From UBA6120 sp035361955 (GTDB lineage Bacteria > Bacillota_I > Bacilli_A > RFN20 > CAG-826): DNA of 64,000 nt. The notes below the pieces were generated by a model, which did no database searches, was not told the DNA's origin, and saw only the letters and a program-made list of their open reading frames with translations. How positions within the stretch are numbered: position 1 is the stretch's first letter; each line of letters begins with the position of its first letter. This document shows positions 27,252-35,609 of this stretch, piece after piece. Made by a program: the position numbers and the translations under genes. The stretch spans positions 1-64,000 of the forward strand of contig DAOSDC010000004.1 of assembly GCA_035361955.1 (NCBI GenBank), read 5' to 3'.

Positions 27252-28202
27252 ATGAACGAATTTGAAGTTAAACAAACCGATACGATCAAACCAAGTGGCC
27301 GCCAACTACCCAAGCCATATTTATTGACGCGTATGGGCGCGGCCTTATTTGATTTGCTCATTGCTATCATCATTTTCGGTGGACTACAAGCCGGCGTCTT
27401 TTATGGTCTATACGGACCGCTTGGTTATCATCAAGCTCTGGCAAGCGCCCAGGAGGTGCTGTCGGATTCGGGATTATATGTTTATGATGCTCAAAGGGGA
27501 TATTTGACAATCACTGAGACCTATGATGACACGTTGACCCCAAGTGAGAATTATGATAATCCGATTACCACTTATTATAGTAACGATGCGCGAGCAATCG
27601 CCGAGAATAAACTCGATAGTTATTACGTTGCTAAGATTGCTTCAGGCCTTTTTGAATTGAATGACGAACAGATTCCAGAATTGCTCCCCGACGTGTCGGA
27701 AACAGCTCTAAAAAGCTTTTATGGGGCTGAATACGGCAAAGCTGTCGTGTTTCTTGAACAGGACCCGGTTTATGTTGCGGGCATTCGTCAAACATTTTTA
27801 ATCGCCCTTTTTTCGAATTTAGTAACGATTACACTATCGTGTTCAATCGTTTATCTATTAGTCCCGATGTTGCGCCCAAACGGGCAAACGCCGATGCAAA
27901 TTTTATTAAAAATCGGTTTAGCGGACGCATCATCGGATACGCGCGTAAAGCGGGGTCAAATCGCCATACGATTCGCAATACTGCTCCTTTTCAACGTGTG
28001 GTTGCCGATTCTGCTTTACGCTCGATTTGCCTATTTTACGCTCGTGCCGATTTTCGTCACCCTGATTTTAATGACGATTACGAAGGCTTCGCGTGGACCT
28101 CATGACTTTGCGTCCAATACTTATATTGTTTCACTAAAAGATATGCAGATACCACAAAGGAAACAGCAGGAGATTACGAATTCCGCAGAAGGTTTTAGGT
28201 AA
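27252..28202 (+). CDS. RDD-family membrane protein
   Basis: 316 residues from the ATG at 27252; the longer frame begins inside the terminator and is not used. A hydrophobic segment around 33-57 follows RxGAALFDLLIA, the RDD pattern. A long extracellular loop (about 65-170) precedes two more helices (about 185-210 and 240-280), with RPNGQTPMQILLKI, another RDD feature. RDD proteins are membrane proteins of mostly unknown transport role. No ribosome site precedes the ATG; TATTAT four bases upstream hints at a very short leader. Its function here is unknown. Confidence 0.7.
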   Translation: MNEFEVKQTDTIKPSGRQLPKPYLLTRMGAALFDLLIAIIIFGGLQAGVFYGLYGPLGYHQALASAQEVLSDSGLYVYDAQRGYLTITETYDDTLTPSENYDNPITTYYSNDARAIAENKLDSYYVAKIASGLFELNDEQIPELLPDVSETALKSFYGAEYGKAVVFLEQDPVYVAGIRQTFLIALFSNLVTITLSCSIVYLLVPMLRPNGQTPMQILLKIGLADASSDTRVKRGQIAIRFAILLLFNVWLPILLYARFAYFTLVPIFVTLILMTITKASRGPHDFASNTYIVSLKDMQIPQRKQQEITNSAEGFR

Positions 28203-28210
28203 GCGATTAA

Positions 28211-28963
28211 ATGTTCATTAATTTTGAAACCGTTGAAAATATCCGCGATTTGGGCGGGATTAAAACGAGCGATGGTCATACAATCGTCAGCAAGCGATTA
28301 TTACGAAGCAGTGAGCTTCACAATCTTTCCAAACGCGAGCTCGACATTCTCAAACATAAATACGATTTACGCGTCGTCATCGATTTCCGTTCGACGCGCT
28401 CGACAATTACGCGTAAAGATAACATTGACGACTCAATTAAATACATGCATATGGTCGTGCTTCATTTTCTTGAAACGAATACTTATGGCACTGAAATAAA
28501 GGTGTCGCCCGATGAGTTCTTTATTGATATTTATCGTTCGCTCGCTATTAGCCCTGAGGCGATTGCAACATATCGTAATTTCTTCCGTGTCGTGTTAGCC
28601 CAAGAAGAGGGCTGTCTTCTATATCATTGCCGGTCAGGCAAAGACCGCACCGGAATTGCCACGACACTGCTACTACATGCCTTGGGAGTTGACAAACGAT
28701 CAATCTATCAGGAGCACTTCCTTACTAACGAGGTAATGCGACCGCTTTATGAACAAAAACTTCGGGAGTTAGATCCGCACGATATTGATAGTATTAACTT
28801 CTATCACGCTCTATATATTGCCAAAAAAGAATATATTGATGAATACTATCGGGCGATTGAAGAAAAATATGGTTCAATTGATAGTTATTTAAGGGAACAA
28901 ATCGGCGTTTCCGACAAAGAAATAGACATTTTAAGAGCAAGATACCTTGAAAATAATTATTAA
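28211..28963 (+). CDS. Tyrosine-protein-phosphatase-like protein (IphP family)
   Basis: 250 residues. The P-loop HCRSGKDRTG has catalytic C140 and R146, and the N-terminus has NIRDLGG, both diagnostic of the IphP/Tyr-phosphatase-3 group. Family members remove phosphate from phosphotyrosine, phosphoserine or phosphoinositides, and some act on small molecules. No signal peptide is present, so it acts in the cytoplasm. It follows the RDD gene by 8 bases and precedes the RpiR regulator. A role in sugar-phosphate or signalling dephosphorylation is inferred only from the neighbours. Confidence 0.88.
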   Translation: MFINFETVENIRDLGGIKTSDGHTIVSKRLLRSSELHNLSKRELDILKHKYDLRVVIDFRSTRSTITRKDNIDDSIKYMHMVVLHFLETNTYGTEIKVSPDEFFIDIYRSLAISPEAIATYRNFFRVVLAQEEGCLLYHCRSGKDRTGIATTLLLHALGVDKRSIYQEHFLTNEVMRPLYEQKLRELDPHDIDSINFYHALYIAKKEYIDEYYRAIEEKYGSIDSYLREQIGVSDKEIDILRARYLENNY

Positions 28964-29036
28964 AATTACGTTTATGATTAAAAAATATAATCTCAAATAC
29001 GTTAAAAAAGAATAAAAATTGATTATTATTAATTAG

Positions 29037-29068
29037 TGAAAATAATAATATAGAAAAAATTATTTTCA
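29037..29068. promoter_or_regulatory. Inverted repeat upstream of the RpiR-type regulator
   Basis: TGAAAATAAT-N12-ATTATTTTCA is a perfect 10-bp inverted repeat ending 23 bases before the regulator's start codon. RpiR-family proteins often bind TGAAA-type inverted repeats, so autoregulation is plausible; strong A/T bias makes chance palindromes more likely here. Confidence 0.4.
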
Positions 29069-29091
29069 AAAAATTATAGAAGGAGAGCGCT

Positions 29092-29964
29092 ATGGAAAAT
29101 TGCATCGTTAGGATTAACGAATCACTCGATTCTTTTTCGAAGCAGGAAAAGAAAGTCGCTCGCTACATTTTAGACCACCAACAAGAAGTATCGGAGATGA
29201 CGATTACCGAACTGGCCCGCAAATGCAAAAGCTCGACAGCGACGATTGTCCGGTTTTGCACGATCATCGGATTTAAAGGATATCGCGACTTTATCAAAAG
29301 CTTTTATCACGATGTTGCCAGCGGTGTCTCCGCCGATGAAAACATTTATGAACTCGACAATAAAAACCCCAATGATTTAAGCATTAAGCAAACTATTGAG
29401 GTCGTCAGCAGATTAAACATCGAATCACTTTCCAATACGCTTAAAATTGTCAATGAAGATTGTATTGAACGGGCGGTATCTGCAATCGATAAATCGTGCC
29501 GCGTTTGTCTATACGCATTAAGCGGATCGATCGTTGTTGCCGAAGATGCCGTGTTTAAATTCGAGCGACTCGGAATTGATTGTAAGTTATACAACACACC
29601 TCATTCACAAATATTGTCGACATCGATTCTGAAACCAGAATGCGTTGCCATCTTTATCTCGTATTCAGGCGAGACGAAGGAAATCATCGACGCCGCGGAG
29701 ATTGCCACATCACGCGGTGTCACGACAATTTCGATTACAAAATACGGCGAAAATCCTTTAAAGAAAGTTTGTAACATTAACATTCAACACTCATCGATTG
29801 GCAAAGGACTGCGAACGATGTCAACCCGTTCGCGTATCGTGCAGCAAAACATCGTCGACATCCTTTATGTCGCGCTGGCGCAACGCCGAGGCGATTACCT
29901 GAAACGGTATTACGAACTATTTGATTACGCGCCGCAAACCGAAAAGAAAAACGGCAAAAAATAA
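29092..29964 (+). CDS. RpiR-family transcriptional regulator with SIS domain
   Basis: 290 residues. Residues 1-77 are the RpiR helix-turn-helix (FSKQEKKVARYIL, then SSTATIVRFCTIIGFKGY). Residues about 110-255 are a sugar isomerase (SIS) domain that senses phosphosugars (FISYSGETKEIID). AGAAGGAG precedes the ATG. The genes for phosphohexomutase, isomerase and kinase start 170 bases downstream, so it probably controls them in response to a sugar phosphate. Confidence 0.93.
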   Translation: MENCIVRINESLDSFSKQEKKVARYILDHQQEVSEMTITELARKCKSSTATIVRFCTIIGFKGYRDFIKSFYHDVASGVSADENIYELDNKNPNDLSIKQTIEVVSRLNIESLSNTLKIVNEDCIERAVSAIDKSCRVCLYALSGSIVVAEDAVFKFERLGIDCKLYNTPHSQILSTSILKPECVAIFISYSGETKEIIDAAEIATSRGVTTISITKYGENPLKKVCNINIQHSSIGKGLRTMSTRSRIVQQNIVDILYVALAQRRGDYLKRYYELFDYAPQTEKKNGKK

Positions 29965-29975
29965 CCAATTTATTG

Positions 29976-30022
29976 ACCACGGATCACCGCCACTATTATT
30001 AGGGTATTAAATTCGTGGTTTT
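29976..30022 (+). terminator. Possible terminator after the RpiR-type gene
   Basis: ACCACG and CGTGGT pair over a 32-base loop, followed by six T. The loop is long, so the call is weak. Confidence 0.35.
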
Positions 30023-30124
30023 TTGTTTCAGTGAAAAAATACTGCAAATCCGCCCTTGTTTTTTTATATCAATACGCTAATGAAGCGCTTTTAGTATTAA
30101 CAATCATGAATTTGAATGGCTATG

Positions 30125-30133
30125 TGATATAGT
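30125..30133 (+). promoter_or_regulatory. Extended -10 promoter of the phosphohexomutase operon
   Basis: TGA-TATAGT is a good extended -10. The predicted transcription start (about 30140) is at or past the first ATG (30136), which favours the second ATG at 30154 or a leaderless mRNA. A weak AAGCGCTT-centred cre-like box lies at about 30083-30090. Confidence 0.4.
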
Positions 30134-30135
30134 CA

Positions 30136-31839
30136 ATGTATCCAGAACCGCTTATGTTACACGACATTAAAAAATGGAAAAACTACCCGCGTCTACTTAC
30201 GTCATATCGTAAGGAAATGTCGGCACTTTCGGATAGTCGACTTCACGAATCATTCTATCGCGACATTGATTTTGGCACCGGTGGCATGCGGGGAGAAATG
30301 GGTGCGGGCACTAACCGCATCAACGACTATACCATCAAGCAAGCGACAATCGGGCTTGCCTATTATTTACTTGAAAAAAATCCACGACCAATCAATATCG
30401 TGATTGCCTATGATACAAGAACCAATTCAAAGCGCTATGCCCAAGTGGCAGCGCGCACCTTAGCATATTACGGCATTTATTCACATGTGTTTACGAATCC
30501 AAGACCGACTCCACAATTATCGTTCATGGTTAGATACTTACACGCGCAAGCGGGCATCGTGATTACCGCAAGTCATAATCCGCCTATTTATAATGGTTAC
30601 AAAATCTATGATCAAGAAGGCTGCCAATTTGTTCCCCTACTAGCCGACATTATCAAAGAAAAAATCAGACTTCATGGCGATTATTTTGCATTTGAACTAC
30701 CGACATATTCTAAAGCGAAGCAAGCAGGATTTATTAAAACACTATCAAGTAAAGACGATGTGCCATATATCAGTTTTCTTAACGCTTTAGCGATTAGGAA
30801 AAATGATAATAAAACAATCAAAATCGTGTATACACCGCTGCATGGCACCGGATATGCGTTTGGAGCAAAGTTGTTGGCAACTGCGGGCTATCAAGTCGAT
30901 GTCGTCAAAGAGCAGTCTTTCCCCGACGCCATGTTTTCAACGCTAACTTCACCAAATCCTGAAAATCCGAAAGCGTTTATACTCGCCGAAGCTTTGGCGA
31001 AACAAACAGGAGCCACGCTGTTATTAGCGACCGATCCGGACGCCGATCGTCTTGGAGTGGCCATCAAGCAAAACGAAAATTTCACATATTTATCAGGATC
31101 ACAGCTCGGTGCATTAATGCTCGATTACTTGCTAAAAAACAAACCGGGAACAAACCAGGATGTCGTCATTTCGACGATTGTTACGCCTTCTCTTGGTGTC
31201 AATATTGCCAAAGCCCACGGCCTAGAAACGATATTGACACTGACGGGCTTTAAATTCATTGGCGAACAAATCGCCAAACTAGATAAGGTAAAAAAGTTCT
31301 ATTTCGGCTTTGAAGAATCGTTTGGCTATCTACTTTCAAGCCAAGTGCGTGATAAAGATGCCTTCCAAGCGATGCTACTGGCCGCGGAAATGTTTAACTA
31401 CTATCAACAATCAAACATCAGCGCTGACCAAGCATTGATTGCCCTTTATGAAACCTATGGCTATTACCAAGACGAATTAATGAATTTCGATTTGCCCGGG
31501 TCGATGGGAATGACCACGATGAATAACATCATGAACCATGTCCGAGACAATCCGCTTCATGTCCTTGACGGGCAATCAATCATCAAATACGAAGATTACC
31601 TTGTTCAGCAAGGGCAAAATATAGACGGGACTATCTACGATCTTAAATTTCCACAATCAGATGTGATTAAACTATTTATCAGTGAAGACAGCACAATTGT
31701 ATTTCGACCATCAGGCACCGAACCAAAGCTAAAGGTGTATGTATCGATGGTTGATAAAGACGAACAAATATCGAAATCAAAGTTATTTGAAGTTAAGCAA
31801 GCAATTACCAAGATTATGGAGCGGTTTATCAAACCATGA
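30136..31839 (+). CDS. Phosphohexomutase (phosphoglucomutase/phosphomannomutase)
   Basis: 567 residues, the usual length of PgcA-type mutases. Key motifs are FGTGGMRGEMGAG, the phosphoserine loop TASHNPP, the metal loop DPDADR, the sugar loop GFEESFGY and the phosphate site RPSGTEPK. It interconverts hexose 1- and 6-phosphates; in this window the likely job is mannose 1-phosphate, released by GH130 enzymes, to mannose 6-phosphate. The start could be 30136 or the ATG at 30154 (MLHDIKKW), since neither has a ribosome site and the promoter is very close. It overlaps the isomerase gene by 4 bases. Confidence 0.9.
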   Translation: MYPEPLMLHDIKKWKNYPRLLTSYRKEMSALSDSRLHESFYRDIDFGTGGMRGEMGAGTNRINDYTIKQATIGLAYYLLEKNPRPINIVIAYDTRTNSKRYAQVAARTLAYYGIYSHVFTNPRPTPQLSFMVRYLHAQAGIVITASHNPPIYNGYKIYDQEGCQFVPLLADIIKEKIRLHGDYFAFELPTYSKAKQAGFIKTLSSKDDVPYISFLNALAIRKNDNKTIKIVYTPLHGTGYAFGAKLLATAGYQVDVVKEQSFPDAMFSTLTSPNPENPKAFILAEALAKQTGATLLLATDPDADRLGVAIKQNENFTYLSGSQLGALMLDYLLKNKPGTNQDVVISTIVTPSLGVNIAKAHGLETILTLTGFKFIGEQIAKLDKVKKFYFGFEESFGYLLSSQVRDKDAFQAMLLAAEMFNYYQQSNISADQALIALYETYGYYQDELMNFDLPGSMGMTTMNNIMNHVRDNPLHVLDGQSIIKYEDYLVQQGQNIDGTIYDLKFPQSDVIKLFISEDSTIVFRPSGTEPKLKVYVSMVDKDEQISKSKLFEVKQAITKIMERFIKP

Positions 31840-32786
31840 ATGACATCACCACGATAAAACTCAAACCGGTTTTCCAACAAAAGATTTGGGGTGGGCGTCG
31901 CCTCGAAAAGTATTTTGGTAATTTATTACCAACAGGCAATATTGGCGAATGCTGGCTCATATCAGCGCATCCTAACGGAGACACTATCGTTGATGGAGGA
32001 CCGCTTGATGGAATGCCGCTGAGTCAGGTTTATCGGCAGCACAAACACCTGTTCGGCAATTCCTCATACAGCGAATTTCCGTTAATTATTAAAATCATCG
32101 ATGCGAGTGACGATTTATCAGTGCAAGTTCATCCTGATGACAATTACGCCCATACGATTGGCCAACCATATGGAAAAGAAGAAGCGTGGTTAATCCTCGA
32201 ACCTTCCATCGATAGAATGGTGCAACTTGGTCATTATGCCCAGTCAAAAGAACAACTTTCACATTTGATCACAAATGGAGAATGGAAGCGCCTATTGAAG
32301 TATTATCCGATTGCCAAAAACGATTTGGTGCCAGTTAAGCCCGGCACACTCCACGCGATCTTAAAAGGAACGATGATTCTTGAAATACAGCAATCATCGG
32401 ACACGACCTATCGTCTATATGATTATGATCGGCTTGATGATGCGGGAAATAAAAGACCACTACATATCAAAGAGTCAATCGAAGTCATATCGGTTCCCGA
32501 TCCAGCCGGTGGACCAATCCATATCCAAGAAGCATTAAAGCAACAAACCGCGATGCTTTGGTCTGGTCACTACTTTTCAATCCATGAATGGAATGTGACT
32601 ACACAAATGAATGTCATACTTGAAAGCGGTAATTTTTATCTTCTAACGATTCTATCAGGCACAGGAACGATTAATGGGGTACCTTGTCAAATGGGTGATG
32701 CCGTGATTATTACATCACTTGCCAAGACAATCGACATTAAAGGAAAAATGAGAATCGTAACTGCGATTCCAGCAAAGGGAGCTTGA
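31836..32786 (+). CDS. manA: Mannose-6-phosphate isomerase, class I
   Basis: 316 residues, typical of the short Firmicute type. Zn ligands are visible in QVHPDD (Q and H), KEEAW (E) and PGTLHA (H), and QQSSDTTYRLYDYDR is the family signature. It converts mannose 6-phosphate to fructose 6-phosphate in the cytoplasm. The ATGA overlap with the mutase, and the abutting ROK kinase, show one operon that brings mannose into glycolysis. Confidence 0.95.
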   Translation: MNDITTIKLKPVFQQKIWGGRRLEKYFGNLLPTGNIGECWLISAHPNGDTIVDGGPLDGMPLSQVYRQHKHLFGNSSYSEFPLIIKIIDASDDLSVQVHPDDNYAHTIGQPYGKEEAWLILEPSIDRMVQLGHYAQSKEQLSHLITNGEWKRLLKYYPIAKNDLVPVKPGTLHAILKGTMILEIQQSSDTTYRLYDYDRLDDAGNKRPLHIKESIEVISVPDPAGGPIHIQEALKQQTAMLWSGHYFSIHEWNVTTQMNVILESGNFYLLTILSGTGTINGVPCQMGDAVIITSLAKTIDIKGKMRIVTAIPAKGA

Positions 32787-32788
32787 TT

Positions 32789-33673
32789 GTGAAATATTCG
32801 ATTGGGGTCGATATCGGAGGCTCACTCGTTCGTGTCGCCATTGTCGATGAAATGGGCGCTATTCATTATCAACAAGCCGAACCGACTATCAAGCAAGACA
32901 AGTTAAAACTTTTAGCGCAACTCAAAGCCATGATTCAAGCCGCTGCTAATATGGAATTTGACATCGTGGGTATTGGCATTGGGATATCTGGCCCAGTTAC
33001 ACCTAATACTGGCTATGTCCATGCATTGCCTAACATCGGCGTTGAAGACTTGGATGTCAAACAATACTTATCCGAATTCTTTTCGCTTCCGATATACGTT
33101 GTTAACGATGCCAATGCGGCGGGGTTAGCCGAAGCGATATTTGGCGCTGGTAGAGGATATCGTGTCGTGCAATACGTAACATTGTCAACCGGCATCGGCG
33201 GTGGTCTTGTCATCGATGGCAAAATCTGGACGGGTACGCACGGTTTTGCTCAAGAAATTGGCAATATGATTATTAAACGTGGAAGACCCTCACCTAATAG
33301 TCAAATGAATCCTGATAGTTTTGAATCATGGTGTTCAGGAGCTAGTCTTGTCAAAATAGCCAATGAGAAAGGCATTAATGTTTTAACAACAAAAGATGTG
33401 TTTGATAATCCAATGTGCACGCCAATCGTCGATGAATGGATTGATCATTTGGGTATCGCTTTAAGCAATTTATATAACATACTAGAACCCGATGTAATCG
33501 TTCTTGGTGGCGGAATCATGAAATCAAGTGCGCGATTCTTCAATCGTATCCTGCCAAGCGTAACACGTTATGTTTATAAACAAACAACAAAACATGTTTT
33601 AATCAAACAAGCGGAGTTAGGACAAAATTCAGGCCTTATTGGCGCAGCTTTATTATCGTTTCACAGACAATAA
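32789..33673 (+). CDS. ROK-family sugar kinase lacking the usual zinc motif
   Basis: 294 residues from the GTG at 32789, chosen because AAAGGGAG lies 7 bases upstream; a TTG at 32783 is the alternative. GVDIGGS is the ATP site, and NDANAAGLAE and STGIGGGLV are ROK catalytic segments. The region that normally holds GHxxV...CxCGxxGCxE reads EIGNMIIKRGRPSPNSQ then ESWCSG, so the His ligand is Asn and the Cys cluster is gone. Zn-free ROK kinases exist, but most glucokinases and mannokinases keep the motif. It probably phosphorylates free mannose or glucose for the isomerase encoded just before it. Confidence 0.85.
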   Translation: MKYSIGVDIGGSLVRVAIVDEMGAIHYQQAEPTIKQDKLKLLAQLKAMIQAAANMEFDIVGIGIGISGPVTPNTGYVHALPNIGVEDLDVKQYLSEFFSLPIYVVNDANAAGLAEAIFGAGRGYRVVQYVTLSTGIGGGLVIDGKIWTGTHGFAQEIGNMIIKRGRPSPNSQMNPDSFESWCSGASLVKIANEKGINVLTTKDVFDNPMCTPIVDEWIDHLGIALSNLYNILEPDVIVLGGGIMKSSARFFNRILPSVTRYVYKQTTKHVLIKQAELGQNSGLIGAALLSFHRQ

Positions 33674-33727
33674 AAAACCACATTAGATTAATAATATTTA
33701 ATTAACTAATATTTAACTGGTATTTTA

Positions 33728-33771
33728 ACACGCGTGTGCGTATTGACATTCCTTTTAAGTGGTGCTAATTA
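33728..33771 (+). promoter_or_regulatory. Promoter of the 33817 gene with upstream palindrome
   Basis: TTGACA (33743-33748), a 17-base spacer and TAATTA (33766-33771) preceded by TGC. The 14-mer TTAAGTGGTGCTAA (33755-33768) is 13/14 identical to 22781-22794 in the ABC operon promoter. ACACGCGTGT, a perfect 10-bp palindrome, lies at 33728-33737. Confidence 0.55.
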
Positions 33772-33787
33772 TAAAGTTGTATAACTA

Positions 33788-33801
33788 TAAAAGCGCTTAC
33801 T
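33788..33801 (+). promoter_or_regulatory. cre-like operator downstream of the 33817 promoter
   Basis: TAAAAGCGCTTACT matches the cre consensus at 12 of 14 positions. It lies between the predicted transcript start and the ribosome site, a place typical for roadblock repression. Confidence 0.45.
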
Positions 33802-33816
33802 TATAGGAGAACGATT

Positions 33817-35463
33817 ATGAAAAAAAGAATTTTGATAAGTCTCGTGCTTGCCCCTATTCTTCTCGCCGGGCTTGCACTTAAGGACAACCCGCGAGTAACT
33901 GAACTTGATGCGGTATATTCGCCTTATCAAATTCCTAATGGCGGATTCGAAAGCGGAAACCTCAATGGTTGGACGTCATTTCGCATTTGGAAAAATGAAA
34001 GTGGTATGGCTGCTTTCGATAGTTCATTGGTAACAAATGGAACATATTTTTCCAGTTATCCTTATGGCCGCGACGGCAGTTACAACCTTGGAATTACAAG
34101 TGGGTCGATTACTTGGGATCAAACATCTGAAAGAATGGGCTACTTGCGTTCATCTGACTTTATCCTTGGTGGGTCTGGATGGATTAGTTTCAAACTTGGT
34201 GGCGGAAAACATCCATCATTCGCTTATATGTCAGTTAGGCAAGTAAGTGATGATGTAGAGGTCGCGAGGTTCGCCAATCGTCATTTTAATGACACAGCGA
34301 AAGCAACAACGCAATACGGAAGCTCGATTACCAACGCTGAAGCTTTTTTATTCCAATACTATTTCGATTTGTCATCGGTAGTTAGTCTAAGTACAAATTT
34401 ATATATTTTACTTTGCGACACGTCCGCTTATGATTGGTCGATATTATCGGCGGATAGTTTTGTGACCTATATTGCTTCAGCACCCAGCCCGAGTGCTGAT
34501 CAAACAGCAGTTAACATTTTGCCAACCATCTCTGGAATTGATACTGCTGATAACACAATAAAAAACGGATATTTCTCATCAGATTTTAGTAGTTGGGATT
34601 TGTCAAACGATTCCGCCAATGGCTGGGGCAGGAAAGACAGCGCCGCAAAAAGCAATAATTCTGGCGGAGATGGAGCAATTGGTATCCTGAGATCAAGCGC
34701 GTTTTTGGTAACCACAAACAAATACATTCGTTTCGATTGGGCCGGCGGGCTTAGATACGACAAGCAAATTTTCATTTCAGTTAAGGAAACCGGCACCAAT
34801 ATCGAAAAATTACGATTTGTGCGTCGTGACAATTTAAGTTCGAAAGAATCAGAAAGTTACGATAATCATATGCTAAATCTTTCATCCCTTTCCAGTGAAA
34901 AAATGTATTATTTGGAATTCGCTGATGGTCGTAGCGGTGGTTGGGGCATCTCTTATGTCGATGCAATTAGGACGGTTCCTGAATCTGAATGGAACAGTGT
35001 TACTTCTGGGGATCGAGCCGTTTCCATATCCAACTTGCCACTATCTTTCCCAGTATCTTATATTCAAGAAGCCGCATCATATGGAGCGTATTTTATTGAA
35101 CAAACGGCAGAGGATTGTGCCAATCTTGAAGGAGATGAGGTTCCATGGACAACTCTTGCCACTGAATACGGAACATTGTCTAACGATGCCAAAGATTATT
35201 TCGTTAATAGTGAAACAACTGAAGCCAACGTTGTCGCCGCTCGAGATAGATATGTGTTCTTATACAACAAGTATGGTTCTTCGATGGAATGGGAGTATTT
35301 CCTCAAGAGTTCAACTGGGGTCAATTACAGTCCAGCCCAATCAATGAACGAACCACGCGTTCCCCTTGTTAATGATGAACTAGCCTATGTCTTGTTAGTG
35401 GGAGGCGCCATATTCATGATTGCCTCGGCAGCTTATATTGTCTTCCGAAAAAGATATAACTAG
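33817..35463 (+). CDS. Secreted membrane-anchored protein with two-part carbohydrate-binding-like module
   Basis: 548 residues. A signal peptide (about 1-22) has no lipobox. Module part 1 (about 36-215) starts NGGFESGNLNGW and includes LRSSDFILGGSGWISFKLGGG. Part 2 (about 240-395) starts KNGYFSSDFSSW and ends GWGISYVDAI. After a helical stretch (about 400-515) comes a single membrane helix (about 519-541) and a basic tail, with no LPXTG, so it is probably held by that helix. Its closest relative here is the protein at 41330. The module recurs in five proteins of the window. It is probably a surface glycan-binding protein. Confidence 0.7.
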   Translation: MKKRILISLVLAPILLAGLALKDNPRVTELDAVYSPYQIPNGGFESGNLNGWTSFRIWKNESGMAAFDSSLVTNGTYFSSYPYGRDGSYNLGITSGSITWDQTSERMGYLRSSDFILGGSGWISFKLGGGKHPSFAYMSVRQVSDDVEVARFANRHFNDTAKATTQYGSSITNAEAFLFQYYFDLSSVVSLSTNLYILLCDTSAYDWSILSADSFVTYIASAPSPSADQTAVNILPTISGIDTADNTIKNGYFSSDFSSWDLSNDSANGWGRKDSAAKSNNSGGDGAIGILRSSAFLVTTNKYIRFDWAGGLRYDKQIFISVKETGTNIEKLRFVRRDNLSSKESESYDNHMLNLSSLSSEKMYYLEFADGRSGGWGISYVDAIRTVPESEWNSVTSGDRAVSISNLPLSFPVSYIQEAASYGAYFIEQTAEDCANLEGDEVPWTTLATEYGTLSNDAKDYFVNSETTEANVVAARDRYVFLYNKYGSSMEWEYFLKSSTGVNYSPAQSMNEPRVPLVNDELAYVLLVGGAIFMIASAAYIVFRKRYN

Positions 35464-35503
35464 CGTTTATAACTGAAAAGTCGATTTCATCGTGAAATAG
35501 TTT

Positions 35504-35533
35504 AAAGCCGTAAACTAAATTACGGCTTTTTCT
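35504..35533 (+). terminator. Intrinsic terminator after the 33817 gene
   Basis: AAAGCCGTAA pairs with TTACGGCTTT with a six-base loop, then a T run. Confidence 0.85.
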
Positions 35534-35609
35534 AAATAATGAACCAGCATATATCCTAAAAGTTCCAAGTGTTGTAGAAACGGCCTATTTTCATAAGAAG
35601 GATTACAAT

